A stretch of DNA of 64,000 bases from Microthyrium microscopicum (Eukaryota > Ascomycota > Dothideomycetes > Microthyriales > Microthyriaceae), in the NCBI GenBank assembly GCA_010405405.1, contig MU004239.1, forward strand, positions 1,566,722 through 1,630,721, read 5' to 3'. The notes under the pieces are model-generated. The model was given only the letters and a program-made list of their open reading frames with translations. It did not search any database and had not been told where the DNA came from. How positions within the stretch are numbered: the stretch's first letter is position 1; the number at the start of each line of letters is the position of its first letter. Of this stretch, positions 37,143 to 49,570 are shown piece after piece. The position numbers and the translations under genes were made by a program.

Positions 37143-37346
37143 TGTCAGGGAGCTACGAATGCAAGGGGTACGATCTAGATATAGATATAATTCGAGAAAA
37201 CTAAGACAGAGAATCTAGAAGAGGGATCAGGGCCGGTAGGAGATAAGCTCTATGTTGGCTAAACCTCAGGCGCTAAGCCCTTGGCATCACGTAACGGGGA
37301 TGCCAAAGATCTTGTGAAGAGATCTCAACGGAGAGGATCCGTAACA
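37143..37346 (-). repeat. 5' LTR of the Gypsy fossil
   Basis: Read on the minus strand it begins TGTTACGG and ends CCCTGACA, the TG...CA ends usual for LTRs. It has the same length as its partner, without indels. Confidence 0.93.
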
Positions 37347-38066
37347 GATCTTACTTATTATAGTTAATAATTCTATAATATTACTAAATATTATGCTAAA
37401 AGATATATTATTATTATTCTTAATTCTTTTAATACTACTACCTTTACTATTATAATTAAATACTCTCTTTATCTTAAAGAATACGTTATAGATGTTAAAT
37501 CTAAGACTTATAATTATTATAAATAGTAGAATAAGTAATTTTTCTACTTATACGTATTTAAAGCTATTATTACTATTAAGGAGAATTTAATAGATTTTAT
37601 ATATTATATCTAGTTAATTAAGTCTTTTTAAAAGGCCTATCTTAATGTTATTAATAATAATAATAATAAGTATACTAAGATAATTAATTTCTATATAAAG
37701 CTTATTTGTTTAACTAATCTTAAGATATTATCTAATAATTCTTTTCTTCTATTAATAATAATAAAGACGTAGAGATTATTATAAAAGAAGTAATAATAGT
37801 TAGGATAGCTAATTTAACCTTCTTTAGTAGTTTAATAAGTATATTTATAATATAAAAAGATAGGATATAATATATAGTTATATAGTAGCTAAGTTCTTAG
37901 GCTAAAATATTAGAGATTAGAGGGAATTACGCGATTTAGGGTTAATTTCTTATTCTTTAGCTTATTCTATGTCTTAATATATATAATTTACTATTAATAC
38001 TAAAATTTTACTTTAATAATACCTAAAAATATACTTACCTAAAATCTCGTAATTCTGCTAATTCGC

Positions 38067-38218
38067 CTATAGATCTATATATATTTTGCTTAGGTCCCTT
38101 CCTTGTTATTAGATTTAGTAGCGTCTATACTAAATTTAGTAATAGGGTTTAGGCCACCCCTAGAGGGTGTGTAGAATCTTGAGGTGCCGCTAAGTAGGGG
38201 GTGTAAAAACTTCTCCTC
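38067..38218 (-). repeat. Right terminal inverted repeat of the MULE
   Basis: Reverse-complement partner of 27433-27584, followed directly by the TATTTTGCTG duplication at 38219-38228. Confidence 0.85.
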
Positions 38219-38228
38219 TATTTTGCTG

Positions 38229-38879
38229 TCATTGGGTTTGGATGGCTTGCTTTTCTTGGTGGAGCGAAAAAGCAGTTGCGAACTTGCGATGCTCTAACCT
38301 CTAACGGCTTTCTTTGTCTAGATATGGTTAAAGCCCCGGTGCTCGCCTAACGGCCCGAGGGAATTGATGTCTGATCCAGTGTCTGGTGGCGATATCGTGG
38401 CGTCTAGCGGGCTTCTAGTGTGGGTTTACCAGGTTGGTTCATATTCCAAGTGGATGGGCCTTTTGGCGAGTCGTGAGAGGTGGGACTGCAAGGTTTTGAT
38501 ATCTCCTTGAGCGGTTCTTCGGATGGTTAGCTCTTCGATGATCATGGAAACGAGGAAGATGAAATATAGAAATGGTCTATTTACACTTTTAAATATGATG
38601 TGTAAAGCTCCCCCTACTCCAACAAGCTCTATTTTGGGTATACAGTACAGAAACAAATGAAAACTATCGTAGTCTATGGTATCATGACAACTCCTTGCTC
38701 CGGTATTCATTAGGCCAATTCTCCTCATCCCCATTGTAAATGCAAAGAGACCCACTTCCATGAACTCATCCTGTTTCCACGGTCAACGGGGAAATCGGCT
38801 ATTAAAGAGTCATTGTCTGTGTACATGTGGTGATTTTACGTCGTGTTTGGTGGCGCTCGTATAAGTTCCAATCGTGTGA
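38229..38879. other. Intergenic between MULE and Zn2Cys6 gene
   Basis: About 650 bp downstream of the Zn2Cys6 gene, probably including its 3' UTR. A 111-codon minus-strand frame at 38426-38761 has no resemblance to known proteins and I do not call it a gene. Confidence 0.45.
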
Positions 38880-40275
38880 TTAGAAAGCACTGGAATACGG
38901 CACTCTGTTCGCATCGTGTGCTTCATTTGTCGTTCCTGGTTCGGCAAACCAATGCCCCTGCGAATTTGGTTGGACCCATCCCGTATGGACATTCTCGTGT
39001 GGCATCAAATGTATTCCGCGCGGATCGTGGGATCCCATGTGTTGATGTCCGTGAACTGTGCCATTCGGAGTCAGACCATGACTGGGAAGTGAGCCTGAAT
39101 GACTTTCCATCGGCTGTGACATGCCCATTGTCGCATAGCCTGATGGCTGCTGATTATCAGGGAAATGAAAGTTTGCGAATCCCCCTTCGAGCTGACTGAA
39201 AGACGCAGAGCGCTCTGGTTGATATTGGGGATGCACTAAATGCTGAGGCTGGTGGCCTGGATGAAAACTTGGCTCTGGACTGAGCATGGGATTTGGGGAG
39301 AAGTTTGGCCTGCTAGGAGTTGACGCCGACGAGCCCCAATATGGAGACGGTACTCGCTGGTGATGAGATGAATCGGTATGGTGCCAATCGTTGCTATCTT
39401 CATGTTGTGAAAAGGTAAAGTTCGACTGAAATGGGGAAATTTCACTCGGAATCGAATCATGGCGATATGGTACTGAAAGATTCATTTCTCCTCCTGATCG
39501 CGAAGGTTGACTTGGGATTGTTACTGAAGGTGCTATTGGTTGCTCATAATGTGATCCTGCTTGTGATTCAATGATCGGTGGTGGTTGACCAGGAAGACTT
39601 GATGGCAGCGGCGTTTGAGGTGAGGAGGTTGATGAAGTTGATATTGAACCGACCTCTCGCTTTCCCGGTCGAACTTCAGTTACATGGTCCACTGGAAAGA
39701 AAATGCACTCCTTTTTGAGTCGTATACAATTTGCGCATCGGCCTTGGGGATCTTCGGATGTCGGTGGTATGCAACGTATTTTTCTTCTCCTGCAATGACC
39801 TATTGAGAAGCATTATAAGCGTTTACTCTTGAGGGTTAAAAAGAAGGAACCACTAATACTGACCACATGCCATAGACGTACGCTGGTAGCCCAGCTTATT
39901 GCGACGTTTATCAGCTGGTGAAGAAATGGTGCCGGTTTCTGGTTGAATCAGCCCACGGATGGCAGGAAAGGAGGAAGAGCGCCGAATCTCTGACGATATG
40001 AAAGAACGGGATGGTAATATCTTCTTACCGCCTGAATTGGGACTTGTTGGAGTGGTACTTGATATTGACGGTTCCAAGCTAGAACTTGGTGTTGGTGCAA
40101 TGTTTAGAGGAGACTGATTGTTGGATGAAGCTGGAGTTAGGTGTGAACCTTGAGCTTGGGTAATTTTTGACATGCCCGCAGTCGGTGGGACAGGAGAGAT
40201 CGGGATCCAAAGATTAGAAGCCTTGGTTTTAGCCACAAGATCGACAGTTGAAGGCAAGACAGCAGCTATGGCCAT
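38880..40275 (-). CDS. Zn2Cys6 (fungal binuclear zinc cluster) transcription factor
   Basis: Two exons on the minus strand, 40275-39864 and 39799-38880, give 443 aa; the 64-nt intron splits the Gly codon right after the first zinc Cys. Joined, it reads ACGHCRRRKIRC, an 11-residue loop, then CANCIRLKKEC, the C-x2-C-x6-C-x11-C-x2-C-x6-C pattern that binds two zinc ions and DNA. The finger sits centrally (about 136-170), not at the N-terminus. It is preceded by a conserved-looking block (RSFISSEIRRSSSFPAIRGL). The C-terminal 270 residues are Ser/Pro/Gln/His rich, like a disordered activation region; I see no fungal_trans middle homology domain. Met35 (MSKITQ) is an alternative start. Target genes are unknown. 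Confidence 0.88.
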
Positions 40276-43200
40276 TGGTCTGAGCCTCTAACGGGTGACG
40301 GCACGCTGAGGCGATATACTGTGGTAGAGCTGAGATGTTGCGTGTTGGGAAAGCGCATCAACTTTGATTCTGAAAAATCGCGTTCCCAAGGTACGTCTAA
40401 TAACGTATGAATATGTTGACGAGGGAATAATGAGGATGAGGCGCTTGTCAAAGGGCATTGAAGATGTGCTTTGACAAGCAGAGATACGCTAGTGGCTGCC
40501 TCAGGAAACTGCTAGATACTGCAAATGTAAGGATTGGCTCTTGATGGCTCTGTAGATGCCAGTGAATTTGAGAATCTGGAACACACCATGAAATCAACTC
40601 TAGAACGGCATTGGATGTCGGCGAGAGTTGAAAACCAATGAATATCGCAGGTCCAAGGGCTAGTTACCAACCCAATGGGTCGCTATTCTGACCAATTCTG
40701 AGGAGAGTGTGAGAAATAACGGTAGTATGAGTGATGGAAGAGCAATGGTGCCATATAATGTAAAGCGTGATCATGGATGAGTCTTGACGACTGACAACAA
40801 GCAGACGAGAGAGAAGTGAAGTTTTCTAGAAGCTTTGCGAGCACGACGCGAGAAGGGATGCAACCAGTCCCAGGGGTATTCATCAAATCATGTCCCAGCT
40901 TGACAGGCTAAAAAGTAAAGTGCTATGGAAGTTCTCGAGATCAGCGATGGCCATTTCCGGTTGAGGTGCAGTTTAGGAGGGCAGCGTTGTATTGTGGCAA
41001 ACCTCGAAAGACAGCAAATTGATTATGGAACCTACCACCAGTAAAAGATTCTTGACGATCTCTCCTTGAAATGGAATGATTCATCGACAAATTCCAAGCC
41101 TGGTAAAGTTTTTATTATGTGGTATTTGAAATGAAGAGTATCGTATCTGTGGACGGATACACATTAGTTACCTCATTACTCTCTACTGTTACTTCACAAA
41201 ACACAATTGCATTATTCGACACATATCTACTAGCCGATTCAGCACTGAGCTCAAGTTGGCGCTAGGTGGCCTAAGTCTTGTATCTGCGTTCTTTCAATAG
41301 TTCGAAAATCCGCATCAAGAATCAAGATGCCCAGAATGCTGGTAATTTTGACCTATACCGTATAGCTGCTTGGATAATCCGGGGAAATCGAGTCAAAGGT
41401 TGATGATATGTCGTAATTATTCGCTATGAAATTTCTGAGGTTTTAAGTTGGACCCTGGTCGCGTCTGAAATGCTTGCTCTTACTTCCTTTTTGCAAGAGG
41501 TGGCAGCCAAGGATATAGTCAAAGAGACGCCCACGGCGTTATTCATATTCCTTTCGTCTGGCCACAAAGTAGACATGATACTTTTTGCTCATCTTTGGCT
41601 ACATTGCACATCAGGATCAATAAAGGTACGTGTATCGAATGGTCTATATACGACTTACTTTGACAGTTAGCACTTAGTGGCGATGCTGCTGTCGCAGAAC
41701 GTCCACTTCGCTTCGAAGCGTACTTATGCATATTCCGTTAGAGGCAAAAGGCTGCAGATGGCTTTTCGGGCGATTCGATGGTAAGCAACGGTCCAATTAG
41801 CTGCATGTTGTTGAACAACCAGATGCAAGACACTTCAACTTCTCCTCCTTCACCAGTATACTCTCATATCATTGACCATGGAATTATCGGTAAGAGCATC
41901 ACTGGCAAGGGTCATAATCCATCTTTAATCCTCGATTCATATAGCAGATCGATCTCACGCACGAAACAAAATGATAGAAGTTAAGAAATACTTTAGATCA
42001 TTTACCGGCGCTCCAAAGGTCTAGGCTCTATAACAACCTTGCTTGTGCGGCAGCCACAATAATCGCACCATACGCAAAGGAGAAGCTCGCAAGCCAGCAA
42101 GTTACCTTTAAAGAAAGAGCAGACAAAAAATCTACCACTGGTAATTGGCTCCTGTACTTTGTACTCCGTAATCTACCCTGGCGTGCCTGGCGCCATCTCC
42201 CAGCCTCCGGCCTGATTACAAGTAACTCTCCACAAGATCAAGATATGTTCTTTAGCGCTGATTCAAAAGGGACAGTATCATGCGCAACTTCACGTGGAAC
42301 ACGACTCGCATGGCTGCTTAAGATCCATTGATATGGATAAAGCACACACATATTCACTGTGGCCTTTGAAGCGGTGTCTTTGCTGGTTATCCAATCATTC
42401 GTTCACTTACCAACGTACATATTCATATTGTTGATTGATGTGCATCTGGTCATTCTTGGCAGTCGATCGTTGCCCTTGGATTTCAATGATATCCCATGAG
42501 GATGTGAAGGAAATGGGCACGAATGTGGGCAATTGGGCATTGATTCTTTGTGTTTGGTATTGACAAATGACAAGTGGAAAAGAACTGTAGATCGCTCTTC
42601 TTTGCCCATGCGACATCGCTCAACGAGCCCAAAAAGCTGCCGTAAGCACGCATACCAAAATAACAAAAGGCGGTCGGTTTTGCTAATCCAAAATTTTCGC
42701 TGCCACGTTAGTGCGTTGCCCTATCATGAGATCAAAAATCGAAACTGGGCATCGCAGCGCCCAACGGTCAAGATAAGCCAGTTTTCTAGAGCTTTGACCC
42801 AATCGCCGATCCCTCAGACATCCGAGAATCAAGGTGGCTTTGAAGTTATTGTTACGAGCAATTTCCGCGCGCCCTAGTAAATGCCATGGCATAGCCTAAA
42901 GCCCATATCTTCGCAAGTAACTAGAAACGAGCAAGTTTGCACATCGCCTTGCATACCTACCTAGAGCCTAAAGGCAAGTTGAACTTTCCCTCGACCTGGC
43001 TGATCTCATTGTTTCACAGGCAAATGCTCTGCGACCAAGTAGATCATGCTCAAAATGGCCGGTTTTATCTTGGAGTAAGAATTGTCGAAATCTATAAGCA
43101 TTACTTTATTCTGGAAAGCCTGACGTCGAGTTTGGCTCGATTTCAGGCACAAGGCTGAGACTAAGGCTGACCAATCAAACGACAGCCATGTGTCCATTTT

Positions 43201-43512
43201 GCCCAAACTAGCCTGGACATTTCAGATTCGTTTGCGATCTTTCTTCTTCAATCCGGGTATAAAGCAGGCGCTAGATTGTTAGCTTACGAGCGAATCGATT
43301 TCCAGCTACCTGGAATTTTCAAAGCTGGCAAGTTGGGCGGAAAGAGCTGCATTCTGCCAAAGTCGATTCGGAAGGTGGTTGCGGCATTCGGCTAGACTGG
43401 TGGCGGTAAAAACTCGGAGACCTTGCCGAACCTTGGCTGTATCTTCACTTCATGAATCAGTTCCAAGAGATCTACACCTTCCTGCAGGACCGTGATTTTT
43501 CCGAAGTTCATC
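40276..43512. other. Intergenic, divergent between Zn2Cys6 gene and ARMT1-like gene
   Basis: About 3.2 kb with ordinary composition and only short unconvincing frames on both strands. It should hold the two promoters; a long upstream region is common for fungal regulators. No repeat, tRNA or element end was recognised. Confidence 0.5.
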
Positions 43513-45129
43513 ATGGAGTTTGACACCAAAACTCGTGAGTGCTTCATGATGCGGTTGGATAGGGAGGCTGACTTCAAATATCTCAGCCCAGTATAAAAAC
43601 GATGATAGACGGTCGTTTGCCTGGCCATCAGCTCGCGAACGATGGCCAGTTATTTTGGTACATGCTGAAGATTCAAGTTTTTGGTGGCAAACTCTGACCA
43701 TTTGAAGACGCAAGCGATTGATGACGTTCATAGAGCTGTTGCGGACAGTTCAGACGCTGATGCTCGAACCGAAGGCAAAGCAATAATAGCAGACCTGGCT
43801 AAACTAAAATATGAGCTTCAACATGACAGAACCATAATGTGAGACCAATCACGACATCAAACGGCCGAAGCTAACTGGACCAGGCCTCTACCTGATGATG
43901 GTCTTCCAGACATTGCCGGGTACAACAAGGAAATTGAGCAAAGAAATAACCCTTCTTGGTTCTCATGTACTTGGCTCTTCTCAGAGTGCTACATGTATCG
44001 ACGAGCTCAGACATATTTCAACCTTTCAAAGCACTGGAAGTCATACGACATATTTTCGCGATCCAAGATATCAGGCTTCAAATCTTCTAGACCGGCAGTG
44101 ATAGAACTCGCTTCACAGTACAAAGACATCATCACCGAATTAGAAACGTCACATCAACTCAAGGGCGCAAAAACTGAAGATGAGATTGCCAAGGCCGAGG
44201 AACTTGTGTTCATGGAGATGTGCAAGATATGCCTTTGGGGAAACAAGACGGATCTATCCCTGTTGACCAATATCACATCTGACGATTTTTCAAGATTACA
44301 AGGTGCCAAAGCCAGAGAGGCATCAGAGGACAAAATTCTGGTCAATGATCTAGCAGATGCATTTCAGGTGCTCTATAAAGCGCAGAAAAGCGGTGCTTCT
44401 GAACGAAGAGTCGATTTCGTTCTAGACAATGCCGGGTTTGAGCTGTTTGTGGACCTGGTTCTTGCCGGATATCTCCTTGCTGCCGGACTGGCTACCACCG
44501 TTGTTCTACATCCCAAGACTATGCCATGGTTTGTATCCGATGTTGTTCCTCAGGATTTCATCGGTCTGTTGAATGCCCTGCGAGACTCCAACAACTTCTT
44601 TGGTGCTAGCGCAGAAGGTCAACCAGCGAAAGATTTATCTGCTGATGAGAATGGGCTTATCGGCTTTCTTTTCCAGAATTGGAGCAACCTTCACGCAGAA
44701 GGTAAGCTGATACTGCGACCAAATCACTTCTGGACTGAAGGCGGAAGCTTTTGGCGGCTACCTGCCACTGCGCCTGAGCTCTTCGAGGACTTGAAAGAGA
44801 GCGAGTTGGTAATATTCAAGGGTGATCTCAACTATCGCAAGTTGACTGCAGATGTAAGTTACTAGTCTCGATCAGCTGAAACGCGCACAATCTAACAGTG
44901 TCAGGCTATGTGGGAAGGGTCAACACCATTTGCAGAAGCAATCGGCCCGCTAGGACCTGGATCTGGCATTAGAGTTCTCGCTTTGCGGACATGCAAGGGA
45001 GACGTTGTTGCTGGTCTTCCCAAGGGTAAAGATGAAGAACTAAGGAAGACTGGAGATGATCCAGAAATACGGAAGTGGGCATGGAGCGGTGAATGGGCAG
45101 TTTGTCAATTCTTCGATGGCAAGCAGTGA
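43513..45129 (+). CDS. ARMT1/DUF89 family protein (metal-dependent phosphatase or carboxyl methyltransferase)
   Basis: Five exons (43513-43534, 43587-43657, 43708-43838, 43884-44853, 44905-45129) give 472 aa. The first exon is only 22 nt; splicing gives MEFDTKTPQYKNDD and then ARERWPVILTQAIDDVHRAV, the family N-terminus. Further on are LPDDGLPDIAGYNKEIEQRNNPSWF, WLFSECYMYRR, and FVLDNAGFELFVDLVLAGYLL, in which the Asp-Asn pair is the expected metal site. The C-terminal part has LHPKTMPWFVSDV and KGDLNYRKLTADAMW. Yeast YMR027W acts on sugar phosphates such as fructose-1-phosphate as a damage-control phosphatase; human ARMT1 was reported to methylate glutamates of PCNA. Which activity applies here cannot be told from the sequence. 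All junctions are GT-AG. Confidence 0.9.
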
Positions 45130-46007
45130 GCTGAAGGATGGAGATGAGATGCTAGGTTGCATGCCGTTGAAGCTTAAAGCTGTTAGAACTGGATTGTGTT
45201 TTGACTATCGGTCTACAAAATCACCAAATCTGCTTGCCAACCACTTCAGGCGAAGCGACCAATATCAAGCCAGTGCTCGGAGAGGATCATATTCCAAGAT
45301 GGACCTATGTCAATCTATTCTCTTCCTTCAGCCCTTCTCTATCTCACTGACAAGATGCCAGAGGATCATGGCTCTTGCCATGAACTGCAGCCGATATGTG
45401 GAAGGCCACGGTCAACCTGAGAGCAACATTCAACGTAATTAAGTGCACTTGCCATAGCAACTGATCAAATGCGAGAGCACGAGATATTAGCAATCTTCAA
45501 GCTGATACACTCCAGTGCTCCCAATTCACTTGACAATTTCATTCTCCGCTCGCTTGTCCCTTCCTATACTTCCATTCATATCACCAAATAGAGTCATGGA
45601 TATCCATAATACCATCGTCTCTAAAAATTCTACTGAACCCAGTCTTTGATACCGCTCATCTCTGCAAACGGGAAGGACTTGACAATATATCGACCTAAGG
45701 CCCAAAAATTAGCAGCCTGATGTCATACTTGGATATATACGAGGCTGAGAGTGAACCAATCAAAGGCGAGCAGATTGAGGAAGAAGCCGGAGCCAACGCC
45801 ACAAAGTCAGTGCTTGCAAAATTTCCATCGCTTCCTTCACTCATCCCACCAAGCCCACCTTTGACTCTGACAGCCCCACCAAGCCCACGTTGCCATCTCT
45901 CATCAAAACTTAGGCACAACTCGCTTGACAGAGTTTTTCTCTCCAACTCTACATATCCTTCCTCTCGCTCTCCTCCTTCTCGGCGTACCTTCACGCCCAC
46001 CGCAATC
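45130..46007. other. Intergenic and 5' UTR upstream of arb1
   Basis: About 880 bp. From 45720 the arb1 frame is open upstream for 96 codons beginning at an ATG ([12 protein letters not shown]), but the later part is a C/T-rich 5' UTR-like tract (about 45830-46000), so I treat it as untranslated. Confidence 0.5.
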
Positions 46008-47955
46008 ATGCCGCCAGTCTCCGCTTCCAAAGCTGCCCGTCAGGCCAAGCGCGCTGAAAAAGATGCCGCGTCGGGCAAGAAAACCGCGACCTCCAAGATC
46101 AAATCCTCCGCAAAAAATTCCACCACCACATCTGGAGCCTCCTCCGTTAATGGCGATGATGGGCCTTCTATGATGGATGCTGACGAGAAAGTTGAATACA
46201 TCGACGAGGAAGTTCAGCGATTAACACTTCAACAAGACAAAGACGGCATCAGCGACCGCGTTACTACTGGTGTCTTGGCCAGTCAGGAAACTAGTCGCGA
46301 TGTCAAAATTACCTCTGCCAGCTTGGTCTTTCACGGACGCGTGCTCTTCCAGGATACAACTCTCGAAATCAACTTTGGTCGTCGATACGGTCTGTTGGGC
46401 GAAAACGGCTGTGGCAAGTCTACATTGCTCAAGGCTATCGATGCCGGAGAATACCCCTTTCCAGAAGCCGTCGATATCTACCTATTGAATGAAGGTGCTC
46501 CTCCAAGTAATCTCGGAGCTCTCGAATGGGTTGTCAAACAAGCTGAGAATGAACTCGACAGAATGGAAAAGCTAGCCGAAGATATTCTTGAGCGAGACGG
46601 ACCAGAGAGCCCTCTTCTCATGGAGCTATACGAGCGCATGGAGAAGATGGACCCTTCCACATTCCACACAAGAGCCTCATTGATTCTTACTGGTCTCGGC
46701 TTCAACAAAAAGACCATCAAAAAGATGACCAAGGACATGTCTGGTGGATGGCGAATGAGAGTTGCTCTGGGCAAGGCTCTTTTCGTCAAACCCACCGTTC
46801 TGTTGTTAGACGACCCTACTGCACATTTGGATCTCGAAGCTTGTGTGTGGTTGGAAGAATATCTCAAGAAATGGGAGAATACCCTTGTTTTGGTTTCTCA
46901 CAGTCAAGATTTCTTGAACGGCGTGTGCACAAACATTCTCGACATGCGCATGAAAAAGTTGCTTTACTACGGTGGTAACTACGACTCCTATATGAAGACA
47001 CGATCTGAACAGGAGACAAATCAAATGAAGGCTTACGAGAAGCAACAAGACGAAATCAAGCACATCAAGAAGTTCATTGCCTCCGCCGGTACATATGCCA
47101 ATTTGGTTCGACAAGCAAAGTCGCGGCAAAAGATTCTCGACAAAATGGAGGCTGATGGTTTCATCGAGCCTGTGAACCCAGATCGGGTGTTCACTTTCAC
47201 ATTCGCTGATGTAGAAAAGCTCCCTCCTCCAGTTCTCTCGCTCGACAATGTCACATTCTCATACAGTGGCAAACCCGAGGACAACCTCTACGAAAACCTC
47301 GATTTTGGTGTTGACATGGACTCGCGAACTGCACTCGTCGGCCCCAATGGTGTTGGAAAATCGACACTTCTCAAGATCTTTACTGGCGCTCTCTCGCCAA
47401 CCAAAGGAACAGTTTCAAGGCACACCCACTTGAAACTTGGTGTCTATTCCCAGCATTCTGCTGAACAGCTAGATCTCACCAAGTCAGCTCTTGACTTTGT
47501 GCGAGACAAATATACACAAAAATCACAAGATTACCAATACTGGCGACAACAGTTGGGCAAATACGGTCTTTCTGGTGATTCGCAAACTGCTCTTATGGGT
47601 ACTCTTTCAGACGGCCAAAAGGCTCGTATTGTCTTTGCTCTACTTGCTATCGACGGACCCAACATGATCTTGCTCGACGAACCTACCAACGGTCTTGACA
47701 TTCCAACCATCGACAGTTTGGCAGACGCCATCAAGGCCTTCTCCGGAGGTGTTGTTGTAGTCAGTCACGATTTCAGGTAAGTTGAGCCCCATCCCCCATT
47801 CTTAAAAAACTGTACTAATAAAGCCCAGATTGCTTGACAAGATTGCAAAGGACATCATGGTGTGCGAGAACAAAACAACTCGACGATGGGACGGCAGCAT
47901 CGCCGAGTACAAAAACCATCTCCGCAAAAAGATGGTTTCTACTGGTGCCGTCTAA
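46008..47955 (+). CDS. arb1: ABCF ATPase Arb1 (ABCF2), ribosome biogenesis
   Basis: Two exons (46008-47776 and 47829-47955) give 631 aa. The N-terminal 80 residues are Lys/Ala/Ser rich ([11 protein letters not shown]). NBD1 has Walker [10 protein letters not shown], signature MSGGWRMR and Walker [13 protein letters not shown] linker with charged helices ([18 protein letters not shown]) follows. NBD2 has [17 protein letters not shown] and [11 protein letters not shown], and the final switch His is in SHDFR. There are no membrane spans, as in all ABCF proteins. Yeast Arb1 is essential for 40S and 60S subunit assembly and export. The start at 46008 has a good context (CAATCATGCCG) and gives the usual length; the in-frame ATG at 45720 would add 96 residues of non-conserved sequence. 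Confidence 0.94.
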
Positions 47956-49570
47956 ATCGTCATTTATGTTCTACAAGGTTTCATAGAGAAATTTGCTTAA
48001 CTTCAACGCGCCAGTCACTTTGTTGGATTGGCCGTTTTGTCACGGCCACGTATAGACTAGTGCAGCATACAACCTGATAAGAGCATGATTATGGTTATTT
48101 CTAGCCATCCCTTTTCACTTATTGTTAATGTCTGGCATCAACGAACTCATGGGATAGAGGGGTTGCGGTGCATTTTTTTGGTTTCTTCGGGCTTGTTCTT
48201 AGTATAAGTCAATAGAAAAAAGTTTTGATGTAGATGATTATTGCTTTTGAGTGTATTTGTCATATTGAATGATCCCCAGAAGCATACTTTGGATTGGACA
48301 CAAGTATGATAGATATTCGCGGTCTCAATTCTTCTGTTTTTAAGAAGTTTTTTGTGGTTTGCTTATCCTCAGAATTGGAGGTCAGCATCGTCGAGCCAGG
48401 CTTGGTCCATGATATATACCGTAGGTTCAATCAGATGCGTTCATTGCCTGCGAACGTATCCCATTCCTCAAAATAGGTTTGTGCCTTGCATTAACCATCG
48501 GCGAACACTTTGTAGATACCTTGGTTTTGAATCTGCGTACCTGCGCAGTCCTATCAACCGTTCCAACATCTCAAGTCCATGCTATAGAAACAACAAGTAA
48601 TAGCAAACCTCCAAGGCCTGCCTTCAATCTCACCAGTCCATCCCTTCTAGAAGAATTAAATCTCCGAGAAGTCCAAAGACTATCTCAGTCCATCTCAATC
48701 TCCGCGAAGCGACGATCCAGGATCCTTCAAATAAGCCACACTGCAAGGCTGAGAATCAGATAGAAGCATCGCCGCATCCTTTTGTACGCAACAACTGCCC
48801 AATAAGGAAAATTTGGCGGATCTCTACATTTGGAAAAGAAACGTTTTGTCTCGCGCCTGTATGCTTGTTGCCTTAAAACGTGGACCTGGCATAAAACTAT
48901 GGCAGGCTTCGACAAGTCTTCCATGAGGAAACTTCTTGAAACACCATCACGCCCACATTCGTCCATCGACCAACACTGAAACTGGATGTCCTGCGATGGG
49001 ACTAGCGAATTGTGCTTTTGCCTGAAAACAAGACGAAGGAGATTAAACTTTACCGTTGGAAGCGCCTCTTCTGGCTCGATATGACCTAGCATTTACCAGT
49101 ACCTTTCGATAAACTTTCTCAATTCTAGGAGTTGGAGGTTGAGAGACGCTTGCTTTTCTGGCAGTTCCGAAGAGTATCTGACAAGTTTCAACTTTTGCGT
49201 GCAAAGCAATCATTGTGGGGACGTTTTAAACTCTCGTCTATTATCGAACATACCATCCCAAGTTGTCCCTCGCCACGAGGGCACCTATGTCTCTACCAAC
49301 GTCTGTAGGCGAACTGTCGTCAATTGCTTCTTTCAGCAACGTCCGAATTTGTTTACAGCAGACCATACCAATCACCAGCCACGAAGAGCGCTGGCCAAGC
49401 TCGCAGACATATCCATATATGTTCGTTTCTAGAAATCGCTACTTGTCTGTATAATACCATACCATACCCACCAGATTCATCGTGAACATACCGTCTCACT
49501 CTCCTTCGTTCCCTTTGTAACTAATTCAACCCATTGGCGCCGGCCGCTTTCAATTCTATAAACATTCACT
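47956..49570. other. Intergenic, arb1 to cutinase
   Basis: About 1.6 kb. The left part is arb1 3' UTR. Open frames up to about 120 codons occur but do not resemble proteins. Just upstream of the cutinase gene the sequence is C/T rich (about 49490-49560). Nothing else was recognised. Confidence 0.5.

Larger units (their letters stand above)
30007..37346 (-). mobile_element. Ty3/Gypsy LTR retrotransposon fossil nested in the MULE
   Basis: The element is 7340 bp, with 204-bp LTRs and a 5-bp target duplication GATCT at 30002-30006 and 37347-37351. It lies on the minus strand: its 5' LTR is 37143-37346 and its 3' LTR is 30007-30210, and a purine tract GGAGGGGGGAG abuts the 3' LTR. Traces of pol appear in Gypsy order on the minus strand: reverse transcriptase around 33240-33360 (MPFG and YLDD blocks), RNase H start near 32790-32840, and the integrase zinc-binding part near 31835-31880. 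The gag-like region lies to the right. The element is broken, with many interruptions and no long open frame. It is less AT rich than the MULE around it, consistent with later arrival. Confidence 0.9.
27433..38218. mobile_element. Decayed Mutator-like (MULE) DNA transposon, split by a Gypsy insertion
   Basis: The ends are inverted repeats of about 152 bp (27433-27584 and 38067-38218, roughly 88% alike by eye), beginning GAGGA(C/G)AAGTTT. Identical 10-bp sequences TATTTTGCTG flank the element directly at 27423-27432 and 38219-38228 and are the target duplication. Long inverted ends with a 9-11 bp duplication point to the Mutator superfamily. Without the inserted Gypsy element and its 5-bp duplication the transposon was about 3.44 kb. 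The interior is extremely AT rich, and I could not identify a transposase with any certainty; only a weak trace near 28720-28760 recalls the Cys-Pro-Trp block of MULE proteins. The class call rests on ends and target duplication. The element is inactive. Confidence 0.75.

Noticed and set aside
38426-38761. 111-codon minus frame
   Set aside because: No resemblance to known proteins and no supporting context.
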